A DNA stretch of 18,486 nucleotides from Geobacillus icigianus (lineage in GTDB: Bacteria; Bacillota; Bacilli; Bacillales; Anoxybacillaceae), in contig NZ_JPYA01000022.1 of NCBI RefSeq assembly GCF_000750005.1, positions 1-18,486 on the forward strand, in the 5' to 3' direction. The translations under genes and the position numbers were made by a program. Within the stretch, counting starts at the first letter, position 1; each line of letters starts with the position of its first letter. Positions 1 to 7,793 of the stretch are shown piece by piece. The notes under the pieces are model-generated. The model had not been told where the DNA came from. It searched no databases and was given only the letters and a program-made list of their open reading frames with translations.

Positions 1-219
1 TATGAGAGGAATCAGCGGGATGTAAAACAAAATTTCAACTTAGTATATATTCAAGGTTTTTTATGCTAAAGAGCCAGATTTCCCTTTAACTCATCGAGCT
101 TTTTGGAGGTGGTTGAATCCGCATTGTTGGCCCTTGCTCGTCGTCGGATAAGGTGTTCTGAGACATTTTGGTAATCATTATAAGCAAAGGGTTTAACTGG
201 CATCTTGGATCGCTCGATC
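1..219. other. Left edge without a recognisable gene
   Basis: No convincing gene is visible. One short open stretch on the plus strand, 44 to 151, encodes about 35 residues ending ...FWRWLNPHCWPLLVVG before TAA. It lacks a good start and ribosome binding site and is bounded upstream by TAG at 41-43. It could be the tail of a decayed gene, such as a transposase remnant, but nothing supports a specific family. Confidence 0.3.
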
Positions 220-249
220 TTTAGATTCGTCGTCTTATTGTGTACAATA
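220..249 (+). promoter_or_regulatory. Candidate sigma-A promoter of rlmD with a palindrome over the -10
   Basis: A candidate -35 TTTAGA (220-225) is followed after 17 nt by -10 TACAAT (243-248). The -10 lies inside a perfect inverted repeat, TATTGTGTACAATA (236-249, 6-bp arms and 2-nt spacer). A protein binding there would block the promoter, but such AT-rich palindromes also arise by chance. The start codon is about 47 nt downstream. Confidence 0.45.
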
Positions 250-294
250 CAATAAAGTGATTAGCTAATTCTAAGGCAGGAAGGAGGAACAACA

Positions 295-1677
295 TTGATT
301 GATAGATCGTCATTCAGTATTACTGTTGATGGTTTGGATAAAAAAGGAATTGGACAGGCTAACGTTTGGCATGAAGAGGAAGGAAAAAGAAAGAAGATGA
401 AACTGGCCATTCCGTCTACACTGCCGGGTGAGAAGGTGCGAGTCGTTGTCGATGAGCCAAAACGGCGCAGAGTTCAGGGACGGCTGGAAGAAGTGATCGA
501 GCCGCATCCGGAACGGCTTGCGCCGCCGTGTCCGCACTTTGACCGTTGCGGCGGCTGTGTCTGGCAGCACTGGCATTATGAAGGGCAGCTGCGCCATAAA
601 ACGGAGCATGTGAAGGCGCTTTTGGAGCAGCACGGATTTGACCCGAACGTTGTTCGCGGGACGATCGGAATGGAACATCCGTGGCATTACCGCAATAAAA
701 TGGAGTTTACGTTTTCTCCGGAAGGGTTGCTTGGACTGCATGAGCACGGGAACTTCCGGCAAGTCATTTCGTTGGAGACGTGCCTCATTGCCGGCGAGAA
801 GATCGTCAAAGCGGCCATGGAGGTGGCGCGTTGGGCGCGCGACCATCGGCTGCCTGGGTATCATAAGGATACGCATGAAGGGCTGCTTCGCCATCTCATG
901 GTGCGCGAGTCGTTTGCGACCGGGGAAGTCATGGTGGCGCTTTTCGCGACCGAGGCGCCGGAAGGGAAGCTAAAGCAGGCCGCCGATGATTTGACGGAAC
1001 GGATGACAAAGGCGATCCCGGAAGTGAAAAGCTTGCTTTGGCTGGAAAACCGGGCGTGGGCCGACCGCACTCAGTCCGAACAAACCCATGTGTTGGCCGG
1101 TCGTGATTTCATTTATGACGAGTTGTGCGGGTTTCGCTACCGTCTGTGGTTTGACACGTTTTTCCAAACAAACCCGGTGCAAGCGGCCAAATTGGTCGAG
1201 CTGGCGTTGGAGATGGGAAATCCGCAGCCGCACGAAAAAATGATCGACCTCTTTTGCGGGGTTGGTACGTTTTCTTTGCCGTTTGCCAAGCGGGTCAAGG
1301 CGTTAGCCGGCATTGAAATTGTGGAAACATCAATCGAATCGGCGAAACGCAACGCGAAAGACAACGGCATCGACAACACGTACTTTTTGGCGCGGGACGC
1401 CCGGCGCGGCATCGATGAGGTGCTCGAACAGTTCGGACGGCCGGAGCTGTTGCTTTTGGATCCTCCGCGCTCAGGGGCAGGCGGGAAGGTGATGCGCAAA
1501 ATCGGCCGGGCGCAGCCGGAGCGGGTCGTTTACGTCTCGTGCAACCCAGAAACGTTGGCGGCAGATATGGCTGAATTGGTTCCATTTGGTTATACATTGA
1601 AAATCGTCCAGCCGGTCGATTTATTCCCGCATACCGCGCATGTGGAGTGTTGTGCGTTGCTGGTGAAGTCATCATAA
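295..1677 (+). CDS. rlmD: 23S rRNA (uracil-C5)-methyltransferase, RlmD/RumA type
   Basis: This SAM-dependent enzyme methylates C5 of a uridine in 23S rRNA (U1939 in E. coli; the Bacillus relative also acts on U747). The 460-residue length is normal. An N-terminal TRAM domain (about 8-66) binds RNA. A 4Fe-4S cluster site is visible as C79, C85, C88 and C163, with the RumA spacing. The Rossmann fold shows a SAM motif DLFCGVGTFSL (about 317-327), LLLDPPRSGAG near 387-396, and the catalytic cysteine C416 in VSCNPET. The start is TTG at 295, with AAGGAGG at 281-287 placed 7 nt away. It stands alone, and its 3' end faces spo0M. Bacilli often carry two paralogues of this family, so which uridine it modifies cannot be read from the sequence; family membership is certain. 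Confidence 0.93.
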   Translation: MIDRSSFSITVDGLDKKGIGQANVWHEEEGKRKKMKLAIPSTLPGEKVRVVVDEPKRRRVQGRLEEVIEPHPERLAPPCPHFDRCGGCVWQHWHYEGQLRHKTEHVKALLEQHGFDPNVVRGTIGMEHPWHYRNKMEFTFSPEGLLGLHEHGNFRQVISLETCLIAGEKIVKAAMEVARWARDHRLPGYHKDTHEGLLRHLMVRESFATGEVMVALFATEAPEGKLKQAADDLTERMTKAIPEVKSLLWLENRAWADRTQSEQTHVLAGRDFIYDELCGFRYRLWFDTFFQTNPVQAAKLVELALEMGNPQPHEKMIDLFCGVGTFSLPFAKRVKALAGIEIVETSIESAKRNAKDNGIDNTYFLARDARRGIDEVLEQFGRPELLLLDPPRSGAGGKVMRKIGRAQPERVVYVSCNPETLAADMAELVPFGYTLKIVQPVDLFPHTAHVECCALLVKSS

Positions 1678-1815
1678 GGAAAGACTTGTTCCTTTGGCCG
1701 GAAGGAATCGAATTTTGCTGAACTGCTTCATTCATCGGGAGCTGAACCAAAAGGCCGTCTGTCTTTCAGTTGAGCACAACATATAGTGCGGCAAAAACGG
1801 ATGGTTCGTATGATG

Positions 1816-1852
1816 AAGGAGGGTGTCCCGATCCTTGTGGGATACCCTCCTT
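1816..1852. terminator. Hairpin between convergent rlmD and spo0M
   Basis: The arms 1816-1829 (AAGGAGGGTGTCCC) and 1839-1852 (GGGATACCCTCCTT) form a 14-bp stem with one G-T wobble and a 9-nt loop. It sits just past the spo0M stop and about 140 nt past the rlmD stop, so it can serve both strands. The U-tracts on either side are poor, so termination may be partial. Confidence 0.7.
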
Positions 1853-1857
1853 GTGGT

Positions 1858-2619
1858 TCAGCTATATCGATGAATGGCATTGGCCAACAATTGCGGCAGC
1901 GAGGCGAGATCGTTCGGCCCGTAGGTGAAGCGGGCGAGCGTTTCGTCCATATCGAGCGCCTCGGCGAGCAACCCGGCCAATCCGCGCGCTTTGCGGTCGA
2001 TTTCCAAAATGGTTTCGACGCCGTGCTCGGACACAAAGAAGATGGCTTCCAATTCGTCAAGGCGGCCCCGAAACGCTCCGCTTGCCGGGCGAAACTCGAA
2101 CTCTTGGACAAACGGCAGCCGCGGCTGCCAATGGCGCGGCGCTTGTTCGCACTGCACATGGTGGAGGCGGAATCCAAGCTGACGGGCGGCTTCAAGAAAC
2201 GCTGTGACGAGCGGATGCGGTTCGATGGTGAGGTAGTCCCGGTCTTGCGGATCCAGTGCCATTTGAATATCCAAGCCGGTTTGCAGCCACACTTTAGAAG
2301 AGCCGAGCGTCACCGGTGTGTCATAGGGCAGGGTGAATCGGAACGGGATCGTTTTTGTTTCGTTCGGCCCAATTGTCAACGAGTCAGACACTTTGTGTCG
2401 GGCGAGCACAGCTTTTTCTTCGAATTTGTGATCGTCGACTTCGCGAATATACGTCGTCACTAACGCTAGATCAATTTTATCAATGTGCTGCTCCACGCTG
2501 CCGCCGCGAATTTCGACGACGCCTTCGACTGTTTCCCCTTGAGCGTATTGCGCTTTGGCAAGTTTTGTGTCGACCGTGGCAGATCCGATGCCGATGGAAC
2601 TTAACAGTTTTTTGAACAA
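1858..2619 (-). CDS. spo0M: Sporulation-control protein Spo0M (arrestin-like)
   Basis: The 253-residue protein matches the Spo0M family, a cytoplasmic protein with an arrestin-like beta-sandwich fold that influences sporulation and cell-envelope behaviour in Bacillus. The B. subtilis protein is about 258 residues. The N-terminus MFKKLLSSIGIGSATVDT, followed by GETVEGVVEIRGGSVEQHID, is typical, as is the GLDIQMALDPQDRDYLTIEP segment mid-protein. I chose the TTG at 2619-2617 because GGGAGG lies 8 nt upstream and the family begins at this FKKL segment. The frame stays open further upstream, but that part crosses a promoter and a terminator and has no family resemblance. It is transcribed from a sigma-W-like promoter 37 nt upstream and shielded from read-through by a terminator. 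Confidence 0.92.
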   Translation of the reverse strand: MFKKLLSSIGIGSATVDTKLAKAQYAQGETVEGVVEIRGGSVEQHIDKIDLALVTTYIREVDDHKFEEKAVLARHKVSDSLTIGPNETKTIPFRFTLPYDTPVTLGSSKVWLQTGLDIQMALDPQDRDYLTIEPHPLVTAFLEAARQLGFRLHHVQCEQAPRHWQPRLPFVQEFEFRPASGAFRGRLDELEAIFFVSEHGVETILEIDRKARGLAGLLAEALDMDETLARFTYGPNDLASLPQLLANAIHRYS

Positions 2620-2655
2620 TGAGTTCGCCTCCCTGTCATCGATTTCAGTTGAGAA

Positions 2656-2682
2656 TACGGAGCGTCCAGTGAAAAAGTTTCG
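2656..2682 (-). promoter_or_regulatory. Sigma-W-type (ECF) promoter of spo0M
   Basis: On the minus strand CGAAAC (2682-2677), followed directly by a T-run, is separated by 17 nt from CGTA (2659-2656). This matches the sigma-W consensus TGAAAC...CGTA at every base but the first. Transcription would begin near 2648, giving a leader of about 29 nt that contains the GGGAGG ribosome binding site. As I recall, spo0M is a member of the B. subtilis sigma-W regulon, which fits. Confidence 0.75.
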
Positions 2683-2689
2683 TCCTTTC

Positions 2690-2724
2690 AAAAAAGAGGG
2701 AACGGCACCGTCCCTGCCTGTTCC
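2690..2724 (-). terminator. Terminator immediately upstream of the spo0M promoter
   Basis: Read on the minus strand, GGAAC-a-GGCA pairs with TGCC-GTTCC (one bulged base, 7-nt loop) and is followed by CTCTTTTTT. It ends 8 nt before the -35 of spo0M. It should stop transcripts entering from the Gfo/Idh side, leaving spo0M under its own promoter. Confidence 0.7.
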
Positions 2725-2729
2725 GTTGG

Positions 2730-2830
2730 GCTTCACAACAGCGGAAAGCGTCTTCTTGTCCTGTTTAGATTGCAGCAAGGAAAACGGTTTGATTTAAAGC
2801 TTCACAACAGCAGAAAGCCTCTTCTTGTCC
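2730..2830. repeat. Two-copy 32-bp direct repeat
   Basis: Copies at 2730-2761 and 2799-2830 match at 30 of 32 positions; both begin GCTTCACAACAGC and end TCTTCTTGTCC. They are separated by 37 nt of unrelated sequence and lie between two minus-strand terminators. They are not part of a recognised gene. The function is unknown: a local duplication, a protein-binding pair, or the remains of an element. Confidence 0.8.
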
Positions 2831-2956
2831 CCCAACCGTATGGTTTGGCAAACCCGTATAGCTCTTTAGTCAAGTTGACCAGCGGCAAGGCGATGCCGCA
2901 TTCGTCATGTTTGAAGGAGCTCCACTGTTTTGGAAAACAAAGCGGTGTTTCAAACG
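2831..2956. other. Gap between the repeat pair and the dehydrogenase terminator
   Basis: I see no gene here. Short open frames on the plus strand lack ribosome binding sites and run across the flanking repeat and terminator. With the neighbouring features, this belongs to a 390-nt intergenic block (2620-3009). Confidence 0.5.
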
Positions 2957-2997
2957 AAAAAGCCTGTTGGCGGTTACTTTACAGCCCCAACAGGCTT
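2957..2997. terminator. Terminator of the Gfo/Idh dehydrogenase gene
   Basis: AAGCCTGTTGG (2960-2970) pairs perfectly with CCAACAGGCTT (2987-2997) around a 16-nt loop. On the minus strand, T residues at 2960-2957 follow the stem, so it terminates the gene ending at 3010. The plus-strand side also has GTTTT, so it may work both ways. Confidence 0.8.
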
Positions 2998-3009
2998 GTT
3001 TTGTGCTGC

Positions 3010-4176
3010 TTAGCGGGCAGACGATGATGTTTCTGCGGCGGTGCACGCTTCGGCTAGGGCGAGGTCGGCGATGGCGTCCTGCAGCGTGACAAAACCGCGC
3101 TCATTCGGATTTTCGATCAAGCGGCAAAAGTCAAGAAAGCGCGCTTGGGCGATCGCTTCGTACCACCCGTGGCGGTCCGAGAGCACCACGGTGCGTTCGT
3201 ACGGGATGCGCGGGGCGTCTGACCGTGGAACCGACGGCAACAGGCGGTCGGCCGCTTGCCTGATTTGTTCGAGGGCGCGGGAGGATGGTTGTTTCGGAAT
3301 GGCATCGAGCAAAGCGTCCATATGCGCCGCCTCATCGGTTGAGACGAGGCCAGAGACGGATAGCTGCATCGGGATCCAGCCGTCAAGCGTGATGCGTCCG
3401 CGCGGCGTATGAACGTCCCAATGCGTCGACTCCGGAGCCGCTGGGTCCATCGTAAAGCCGTGGTAATAATGGACGGGGACGCGTCGTCCGTTGCCTTCAT
3501 GAATGATCGTGGCACCGACGCGCGGCCGTGTGCCGTCCGAATCCGTTAAGGCGAACCCTCGCGCTTCAGCTGCTTCGCCGAACCAGTCACGTCCGACTTC
3601 GAAAAAGTGAACGCCGTGCTCGATCAGGATGCCTCCGCTTCGCCGTTCGTCCCAAAACCAATGGCCTTCGGCGACGCGATGGGCGGCGTTGTGAAGGCTT
3701 GCGTAGTCCACCGCTCCGAGAAGCGCGCGGCGGATGAGTTGCTTGACAGTTTCGGTGAGCGGGTGGTAGCGAAGAACGAGATTGACGGCCAACGCCCGGT
3801 TTTGGCGGGCGGCGAGCTGGCTGTTCGCCCGCAGCGCTTCGGCGGTGAGGCCGCCGGGCTTTTCAAGCAACACATGTTTTCCTTCCTCAAGCGCCCGCTT
3901 GGCCAGCGGCGCGTGCAAATGCGGTGGGGTGGTGAGAATGACGATATCAACGTGTGGGTCAACGATCAATTCTTCCGCCTCGCGGTATTCGCGCACATCG
4001 CCCGCCTGCGGCTGACGGCGGTGATAGGCGTCGATCACGCGTTGGCGCTTGGCGTCCGTCCGCCCAGCGACAGCGAAAAGATGAAAGGAAGGAAGCGAAG
4101 CGAGCGCGCCGGCGAGAAACTCCGCGAACGCGCCGGCACCGGCAATGCCAACATGGTAACGGAAAGATGAAATCAT
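3010..4176 (-). CDS. Gfo/Idh/MocA-family NAD(P)-dependent dehydrogenase
   Basis: This is a predicted cytoplasmic sugar or polyol oxidoreductase of 388 residues. The Rossmann motif is VGIAGAGAFAEF (9-20), and the family signature EKPGG has K106 at the usual catalytic lysine. The C-terminal domain carries GGILIEHGVHFFEVGRDWFG (181-200), with H190 at the usual catalytic position. The substrate cannot be read from the sequence. The start is the ATG at 4176-4174 behind GGAGGAGG; the frame stays open a few codons upstream but without a ribosome binding site. It is transcribed divergently from the sugar cassette at 4470, so it may act on the same sugar, which is only an inference from position. Confidence 0.85.
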   Translation of the reverse strand: MISSFRYHVGIAGAGAFAEFLAGALASLPSFHLFAVAGRTDAKRQRVIDAYHRRQPQAGDVREYREAEELIVDPHVDIVILTTPPHLHAPLAKRALEEGKHVLLEKPGGLTAEALRANSQLAARQNRALAVNLVLRYHPLTETVKQLIRRALLGAVDYASLHNAAHRVAEGHWFWDERRSGGILIEHGVHFFEVGRDWFGEAAEARGFALTDSDGTRPRVGATIIHEGNGRRVPVHYYHGFTMDPAAPESTHWDVHTPRGRITLDGWIPMQLSVSGLVSTDEAAHMDALLDAIPKQPSSRALEQIRQAADRLLPSVPRSDAPRIPYERTVVLSDRHGWYEAIAQARFLDFCRLIENPNERGFVTLQDAIADLALAEACTAAETSSSAR

Positions 4177-4223
4177 GGCGTATTCTCCTCCTCCCTCACA
4201 TATATATAGCATTACCGATATTC

Positions 4224-4229
4224 ATTATA
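4224..4229 (-). promoter_or_regulatory. Candidate -10 element of the Gfo/Idh gene
   Basis: A perfect TATAAT reads on the minus strand at 4229-4224, about 48 nt before the start codon. No good -35 lies at 16-18 nt, so an activator may be needed or the site may be fortuitous. Confidence 0.4.
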
Positions 4230-4324
4230 CCGCAAAGAATAACGAAGAAAGAGAGAATGAGAGGCGGAACGCTCCTTGCTAAGCGGTAAAAAAGCTCGCC
4301 GACACGATCCGACAATCATTTCAC

Positions 4325-4354
4325 TTGCCATCAAAGAAGAAAATTATGTATAGT
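4325..4354 (+). promoter_or_regulatory. Sigma-A promoter of the sugar cassette
   Basis: TTGCCA (4325-4330), an 18-nt spacer and TATAGT (4349-4354) form a good sigma-A promoter. The leader to the start codon at 4470 is about 108 nt. No riboswitch or terminator structure was recognised in it. Confidence 0.6.
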
Positions 4355-4469
4355 ATTATTAGCAATCATCACAGCTGAGTGCTAGCAATCTACGAACAAC
4401 TTTCATTCTCTCGTTCATCCGTCGATGCCATGTTGATTTTGGTGAAAAAAGATATGGAGGGATGAGGAA

Positions 4470-5513
4470 ATGAAAGCATTGTTGCTGGCAGGAGGATTAG
4501 GTACACGTCTTCGTCCGTTGACGGAAAACATCCCCAAACCGATGGCCCCGATTGCCAATCGGCCGTGGCTTGAACACCTCATCGTTCATCTTCGCGACCA
4601 AGGAGTCAACGAATTTGTCATCGCCGCACATCATTGTTCAGACGTGATCCGTCGCTATTTCGAAAATGGGAAGCGCTGGAATGTGAAGATTACATACGCG
4701 CTTGAACCGTACCCGCTCGGAACGGCTGGAGCGATCAAAAACGCCGAGCGTTGGCTGAACGAACGCTTCCTTGTGTTTAACGCCGATATCGTCCACTTGC
4801 CTGAGCTAATTCCGCTGCTCGATTTTCATCGCCAGCACGGAGGATTGGCCACGATTGTCCTAACAGAAGTCGATGATCCGTCATCGTATGGAGTTGTGGA
4901 ACAAGATGACTGCGGACGGATTTTGCGCTTTGTCGAAAAGCCGCGCTGCGAGGAAGCCCCATCGAACCGGATCAACGCCGGCATGTATATTTTCGAGCCG
5001 GACGTAATGCGCTATATCCCGGCTGAGCGGGAAGTGTCGATCGAGCGGGAAACGTTCCCGCTGCTGATCGAGAAGAATGTCGGTGTATACGGCATCGTCA
5101 GCAACGGATACTGGCGCGATATGGGGACGCCGGCCCGCTATCGCCAAGTGCATTGGGATGCGTTGAGCCGGGAATTTCCGATTCCGCTCAAAGGACGTGA
5201 AATTCAATCGGGCGTGTTTGTTGGGGAAAACGTGGAGATTGGGGCTGGCGTCTTGTTTGTGCCGCCTGTGCTCATCGGTGATCACGTGAAAATTGGTCCG
5301 CAGGCCGTCATTGGCCCGAATGCGGTCATCGGTGATCGTTGTCAAATTGGCGCCCGCGTCCATTGCGCGCAAACGATCGTTTGGGACCGCTCTGTCATTC
5401 GTGATCGCAGTCGTTTGCAAAACAGCATTTTCGGCTATCGGACGGTGACGCCGGCGGGCGAAGTGTTTGAAGATTCGATTATTAATCAGTTCAAGGAGGC
5501 GGTGCAAGCATGA
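4470..5513 (+). CDS. Sugar-1-phosphate nucleotidyltransferase (GDP-mannose or glucose type)
   Basis: This enzyme joins a sugar-1-phosphate to an NTP to make an NDP-sugar. The N-terminal nucleotidyltransferase domain (about 1-235) opens with ALLLAGGLGTRLRPLTENIP (3-22) and KPMAPIANRP, the nucleotide-binding and magnesium-binding signature; FNADIVHLPEL holds the usual metal-binding Asp. From about 245 a left-handed beta-helix is built of hexapeptides such as VFVGENVEIGAGVLF and VIGPNAVIGDRCQIG. The 347-residue length fits mannose-1-phosphate guanylyltransferase or glucose-1-phosphate nucleotidyltransferase. The downstream phosphomannomutase makes GDP-mannose the likelier product, but the base and sugar specificity is inferred. 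The ATG follows GGAGGG with 8 nt spacing. The stop overlaps the next start by 4 nt (ATGA). Confidence 0.87.
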   Translation: MKALLLAGGLGTRLRPLTENIPKPMAPIANRPWLEHLIVHLRDQGVNEFVIAAHHCSDVIRRYFENGKRWNVKITYALEPYPLGTAGAIKNAERWLNERFLVFNADIVHLPELIPLLDFHRQHGGLATIVLTEVDDPSSYGVVEQDDCGRILRFVEKPRCEEAPSNRINAGMYIFEPDVMRYIPAEREVSIERETFPLLIEKNVGVYGIVSNGYWRDMGTPARYRQVHWDALSREFPIPLKGREIQSGVFVGENVEIGAGVLFVPPVLIGDHVKIGPQAVIGPNAVIGDRCQIGARVHCAQTIVWDRSVIRDRSRLQNSIFGYRTVTPAGEVFEDSIINQFKEAVQA

Positions 5514-6697
5514 TTCGAATCGCCTACGTCAGCACGTACCCGCCGCGGCGGTGCGGGCTGGCGACGTTTACGGAACATTTGCGCCAAAGTATTGATGGCG
5601 TCCGCGGTCCGTCCGACGGTGACCGCATCATCGTGTTGTACAACGAAAGCGATGGCGATGACGCCTATCGTCACCACCCAATGTATTGGCCGCTTCCGGC
5701 GCAAAACCGCGCGGCGTATGCCGAGATAGCCAAACGGGTGAATGAAAGCGACATCGACGTCGTTTTATTGCAGCATGAGTTCGGTATTTTCGGCGGCGAG
5801 GCGGGCGAATACATTCTTGATTTCATCGCCGCGCTCCATAAGCCGCTCGTAACGACGTTTCATACGGTGTTTGCCGAGCCTGAGCCACCGTATCGCCCGA
5901 TTCAAGAGAAAATCGCGACAGCAAGCGATGCGATCATCGTCATGAACCGGCAGGCGATCCCCTACTTAGTGAAGGCGTTCGGTCTGCCAAAGGAGAAAAT
6001 CGTCTACATTCCGCACGGCGCTCCGGGTCCAAGCAGTGAGGACCGCGATTCGCTGCGTGGTCGCCTCGGATTCAGTGGCCGCAAAGTGATGCTGACGTTT
6101 GGCTTGCTCAGCCGCGGCAAAGGCATTGAGTCGGTCTTGGCCGCATTGCCGGGCGTTGTTTGCAAGGTGCCGGAAGCGCTGTATGTCATCGCTGGACAGA
6201 CGCACCCAGAAGTGAAAAAGAGGGAAGGAGAAGCCTATCGCGACGAGTTGAAATCGCTCATTCACCGTTTGGGGCTTGAGCGCCATGTCCGTATGGAAGA
6301 TCGGTATTTCAGCGAAGCGGAATTGATTGATTATTTGACGGCATGCGATCTATACGTCACCCCGTACCCGGGCATGCAACAAATTACAAGCGGCACGCTT
6401 GCCTATGCGGTCGGCGTCGGTCGTCCGGTCGTTTCGACGCCGTATGAGCATGCGCGCGATTTGTTGCAAGGTTGTGAAGAGCTGTTGTTGCCATATGGCG
6501 ATACAACTGTCTGGGAAGAGCGGCTCGGGCAGCTGTTGGCCGACGAGGCGGCGTTAAAGCGCTGGGAGGAAAAGATGCGCCAAATCGGGGCAAACACGCA
6601 TTGGCCGCGCGTCGGCGAACAGCATGTCGCCTTGTTTGCGCGCATGTGCGCCGCGAAACGTGGGGAGGTGAAGACCGTTGGCATCGTCAGTCATTAA
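5510..6697 (+). CDS. GT4-family glycosyltransferase
   Basis: This is a predicted cytoplasmic, GT-B fold, retaining glycosyltransferase of 395 residues. The N-terminus MIRIAYVSTYPPRRCGLATF is a known GT4 subfamily opening with a Gly-rich acceptor loop. The C-terminal half has MLTFGLLSRGKGIESVLAAL (the start of the donor-binding domain) and the stretch YVTPYPGMQQITSGTLAYAV from about 282. The classic GT4 E-x7-E motif is not intact: the second Glu position is replaced within SGTLAYAVG. From memory, this variant is shared by the subfamily linked to six-hairpin partners, so the gene need not be inactive. The donor is probably the NDP-sugar made by the preceding gene. The start overlaps that gene by 4 nt; the end overlaps the next by 20 nt. 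Confidence 0.85.
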   Translation: MIRIAYVSTYPPRRCGLATFTEHLRQSIDGVRGPSDGDRIIVLYNESDGDDAYRHHPMYWPLPAQNRAAYAEIAKRVNESDIDVVLLQHEFGIFGGEAGEYILDFIAALHKPLVTTFHTVFAEPEPPYRPIQEKIATASDAIIVMNRQAIPYLVKAFGLPKEKIVYIPHGAPGPSSEDRDSLRGRLGFSGRKVMLTFGLLSRGKGIESVLAALPGVVCKVPEALYVIAGQTHPEVKKREGEAYRDELKSLIHRLGLERHVRMEDRYFSEAELIDYLTACDLYVTPYPGMQQITSGTLAYAVGVGRPVVSTPYEHARDLLQGCEELLLPYGDTTVWEERLGQLLADEAALKRWEEKMRQIGANTHWPRVGEQHVALFARMCAAKRGEVKTVGIVSH

Positions 6698-7793
6698 GTT
6701 CGATCATCTCGAGCGCATGACTGACGACACCGGGTTGCTCGAGCACAGCTTAGGCCGCATTCCTCGCCGCCGCGAAGGGTATTCGACCGATGACAATGCC
6801 CGGGCGATATGGGTGTGTTTGGAATGGCTCGCCCTGTGTCAAGACACAAAAACAAACGAGCGGCTCTATCGCCTGCTTGATCGCTATTTGGCGTTTTTGC
6901 TTTGGGCGCAAAATGAGGATGGCACGTTCCATAACAACTTTTTCTTTGATCGGACAAAGGAGGAAGAAACCCCATCGGATGACTGTTTTGGTCGCTCGTT
7001 TTGGGCGGCGGCCATGGCGTACGTCCGCCTTCGTGATCCGGCGCGGCGCGAGGCGGCGGCTGAGATGTTGCGGCGAGCTATACCGGCGGCATGGGGACTT
7101 CGGTCGTTGCGAGGCTCGGCTTGGGGGTTGGCGGCTTGCGGGGTGTTGCTGACGGAAGGTCGCCCTCTAGGCGTCGATGAGCAGGAAGCGGCCGCGTTGG
7201 CGGCACGATTCGAAGAGCGGCTCCTATCAGCGTACGCAAGCAACGCTGATGTCCGCTGGCGATGGTATGAACCGGAGCTGACGTACGCCAACGGGGTGCT
7301 GCCGTGGGCGCTTTGGACGGCGTATCGGCGCGCGCCGCGCCATGAGGTAAGGGAAGTGGCGGAAAAAAGTCTTGCTTTCCTTATTGACAACATGAGCGGA
7401 CCGGGAGGGGTCATCCGGCCGATCGGCAACCGCGGTTGGTGCAATCGCCGCTATCGCGCCGATTGGGACCAGCAGCCGCTTGATGTGATGAAGCTCGCTT
7501 TGGCGGCGCGCGAAGCGTATTGGGCAACGGACGACGGCCGGTATCGGGATGTCGTCCGCCGCTGCCTTGCTTGGTTTTACGGGGAAAACGATGGCAAGGT
7601 GCCGCTGGCCGATCCGAGCGACGGCAGCTGCTGTGACGGGCTTGGTCCGAACGGTCCGAACCCGAATCGGGGGGCGGAATCCACACTATCGTACTTGTTG
7701 ACTGCAGCGATCGCACAATCTATTTCGGTGGAGGTGGCTGTTGATGAACTCGTTCACTACAAAACCGTTCGCATGGCCGGCGCACGTGTTTAA
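6678..7793 (+). CDS. Six-hairpin (alpha/alpha toroid) glycosidase-like protein
   Basis: The 371-residue protein has no named function. Several features suggest an alpha/alpha six-hairpin fold: repeated helical segments rich in aromatic residues and paired acids, including MTDDTGLLEHSLGRIP (about 14-29), GYSTDDNARAIW, NGVLPWALWTAYR, and a C-terminal DGL...NRGAESTLSYLL. From memory, these motifs are typical of a family found beside or fused to GT4 enzymes of the kind at 5510. It may bind or trim the glycan made by that enzyme. No signal peptide is visible, so it should be cytoplasmic. The start is TTG at 6678, inside the GT4 gene, with GGGGAGGTG about 8 nt upstream. The 3' end overlaps the next gene by 50 nt. 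Confidence 0.8.
   Translation: MASSVIKFDHLERMTDDTGLLEHSLGRIPRRREGYSTDDNARAIWVCLEWLALCQDTKTNERLYRLLDRYLAFLLWAQNEDGTFHNNFFFDRTKEEETPSDDCFGRSFWAAAMAYVRLRDPARREAAAEMLRRAIPAAWGLRSLRGSAWGLAACGVLLTEGRPLGVDEQEAAALAARFEERLLSAYASNADVRWRWYEPELTYANGVLPWALWTAYRRAPRHEVREVAEKSLAFLIDNMSGPGGVIRPIGNRGWCNRRYRADWDQQPLDVMKLALAAREAYWATDDGRYRDVVRRCLAWFYGENDGKVPLADPSDGSCCDGLGPNGPNPNRGAESTLSYLLTAAIAQSISVEVAVDELVHYKTVRMAGARV

Noticed and set aside
44..151. A transposase tail at the left edge
   Set aside because: The 35-residue open stretch has no start and too little sequence to match a transposase family.
2620..2778. A longer N-terminus for Spo0M
   Set aside because: The extra frame crosses a terminator, a sigma-W-type promoter and one copy of the direct repeat; the TTG at 2619 has a proper ribosome binding site and matches the family start.
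2730..2830. A minimal CRISPR array (32-nt repeats, 37-nt spacer)
   Set aside because: The geometry fits, but there are only two copies with two mismatches, no leader, no cas genes, and no resemblance to known repeats.
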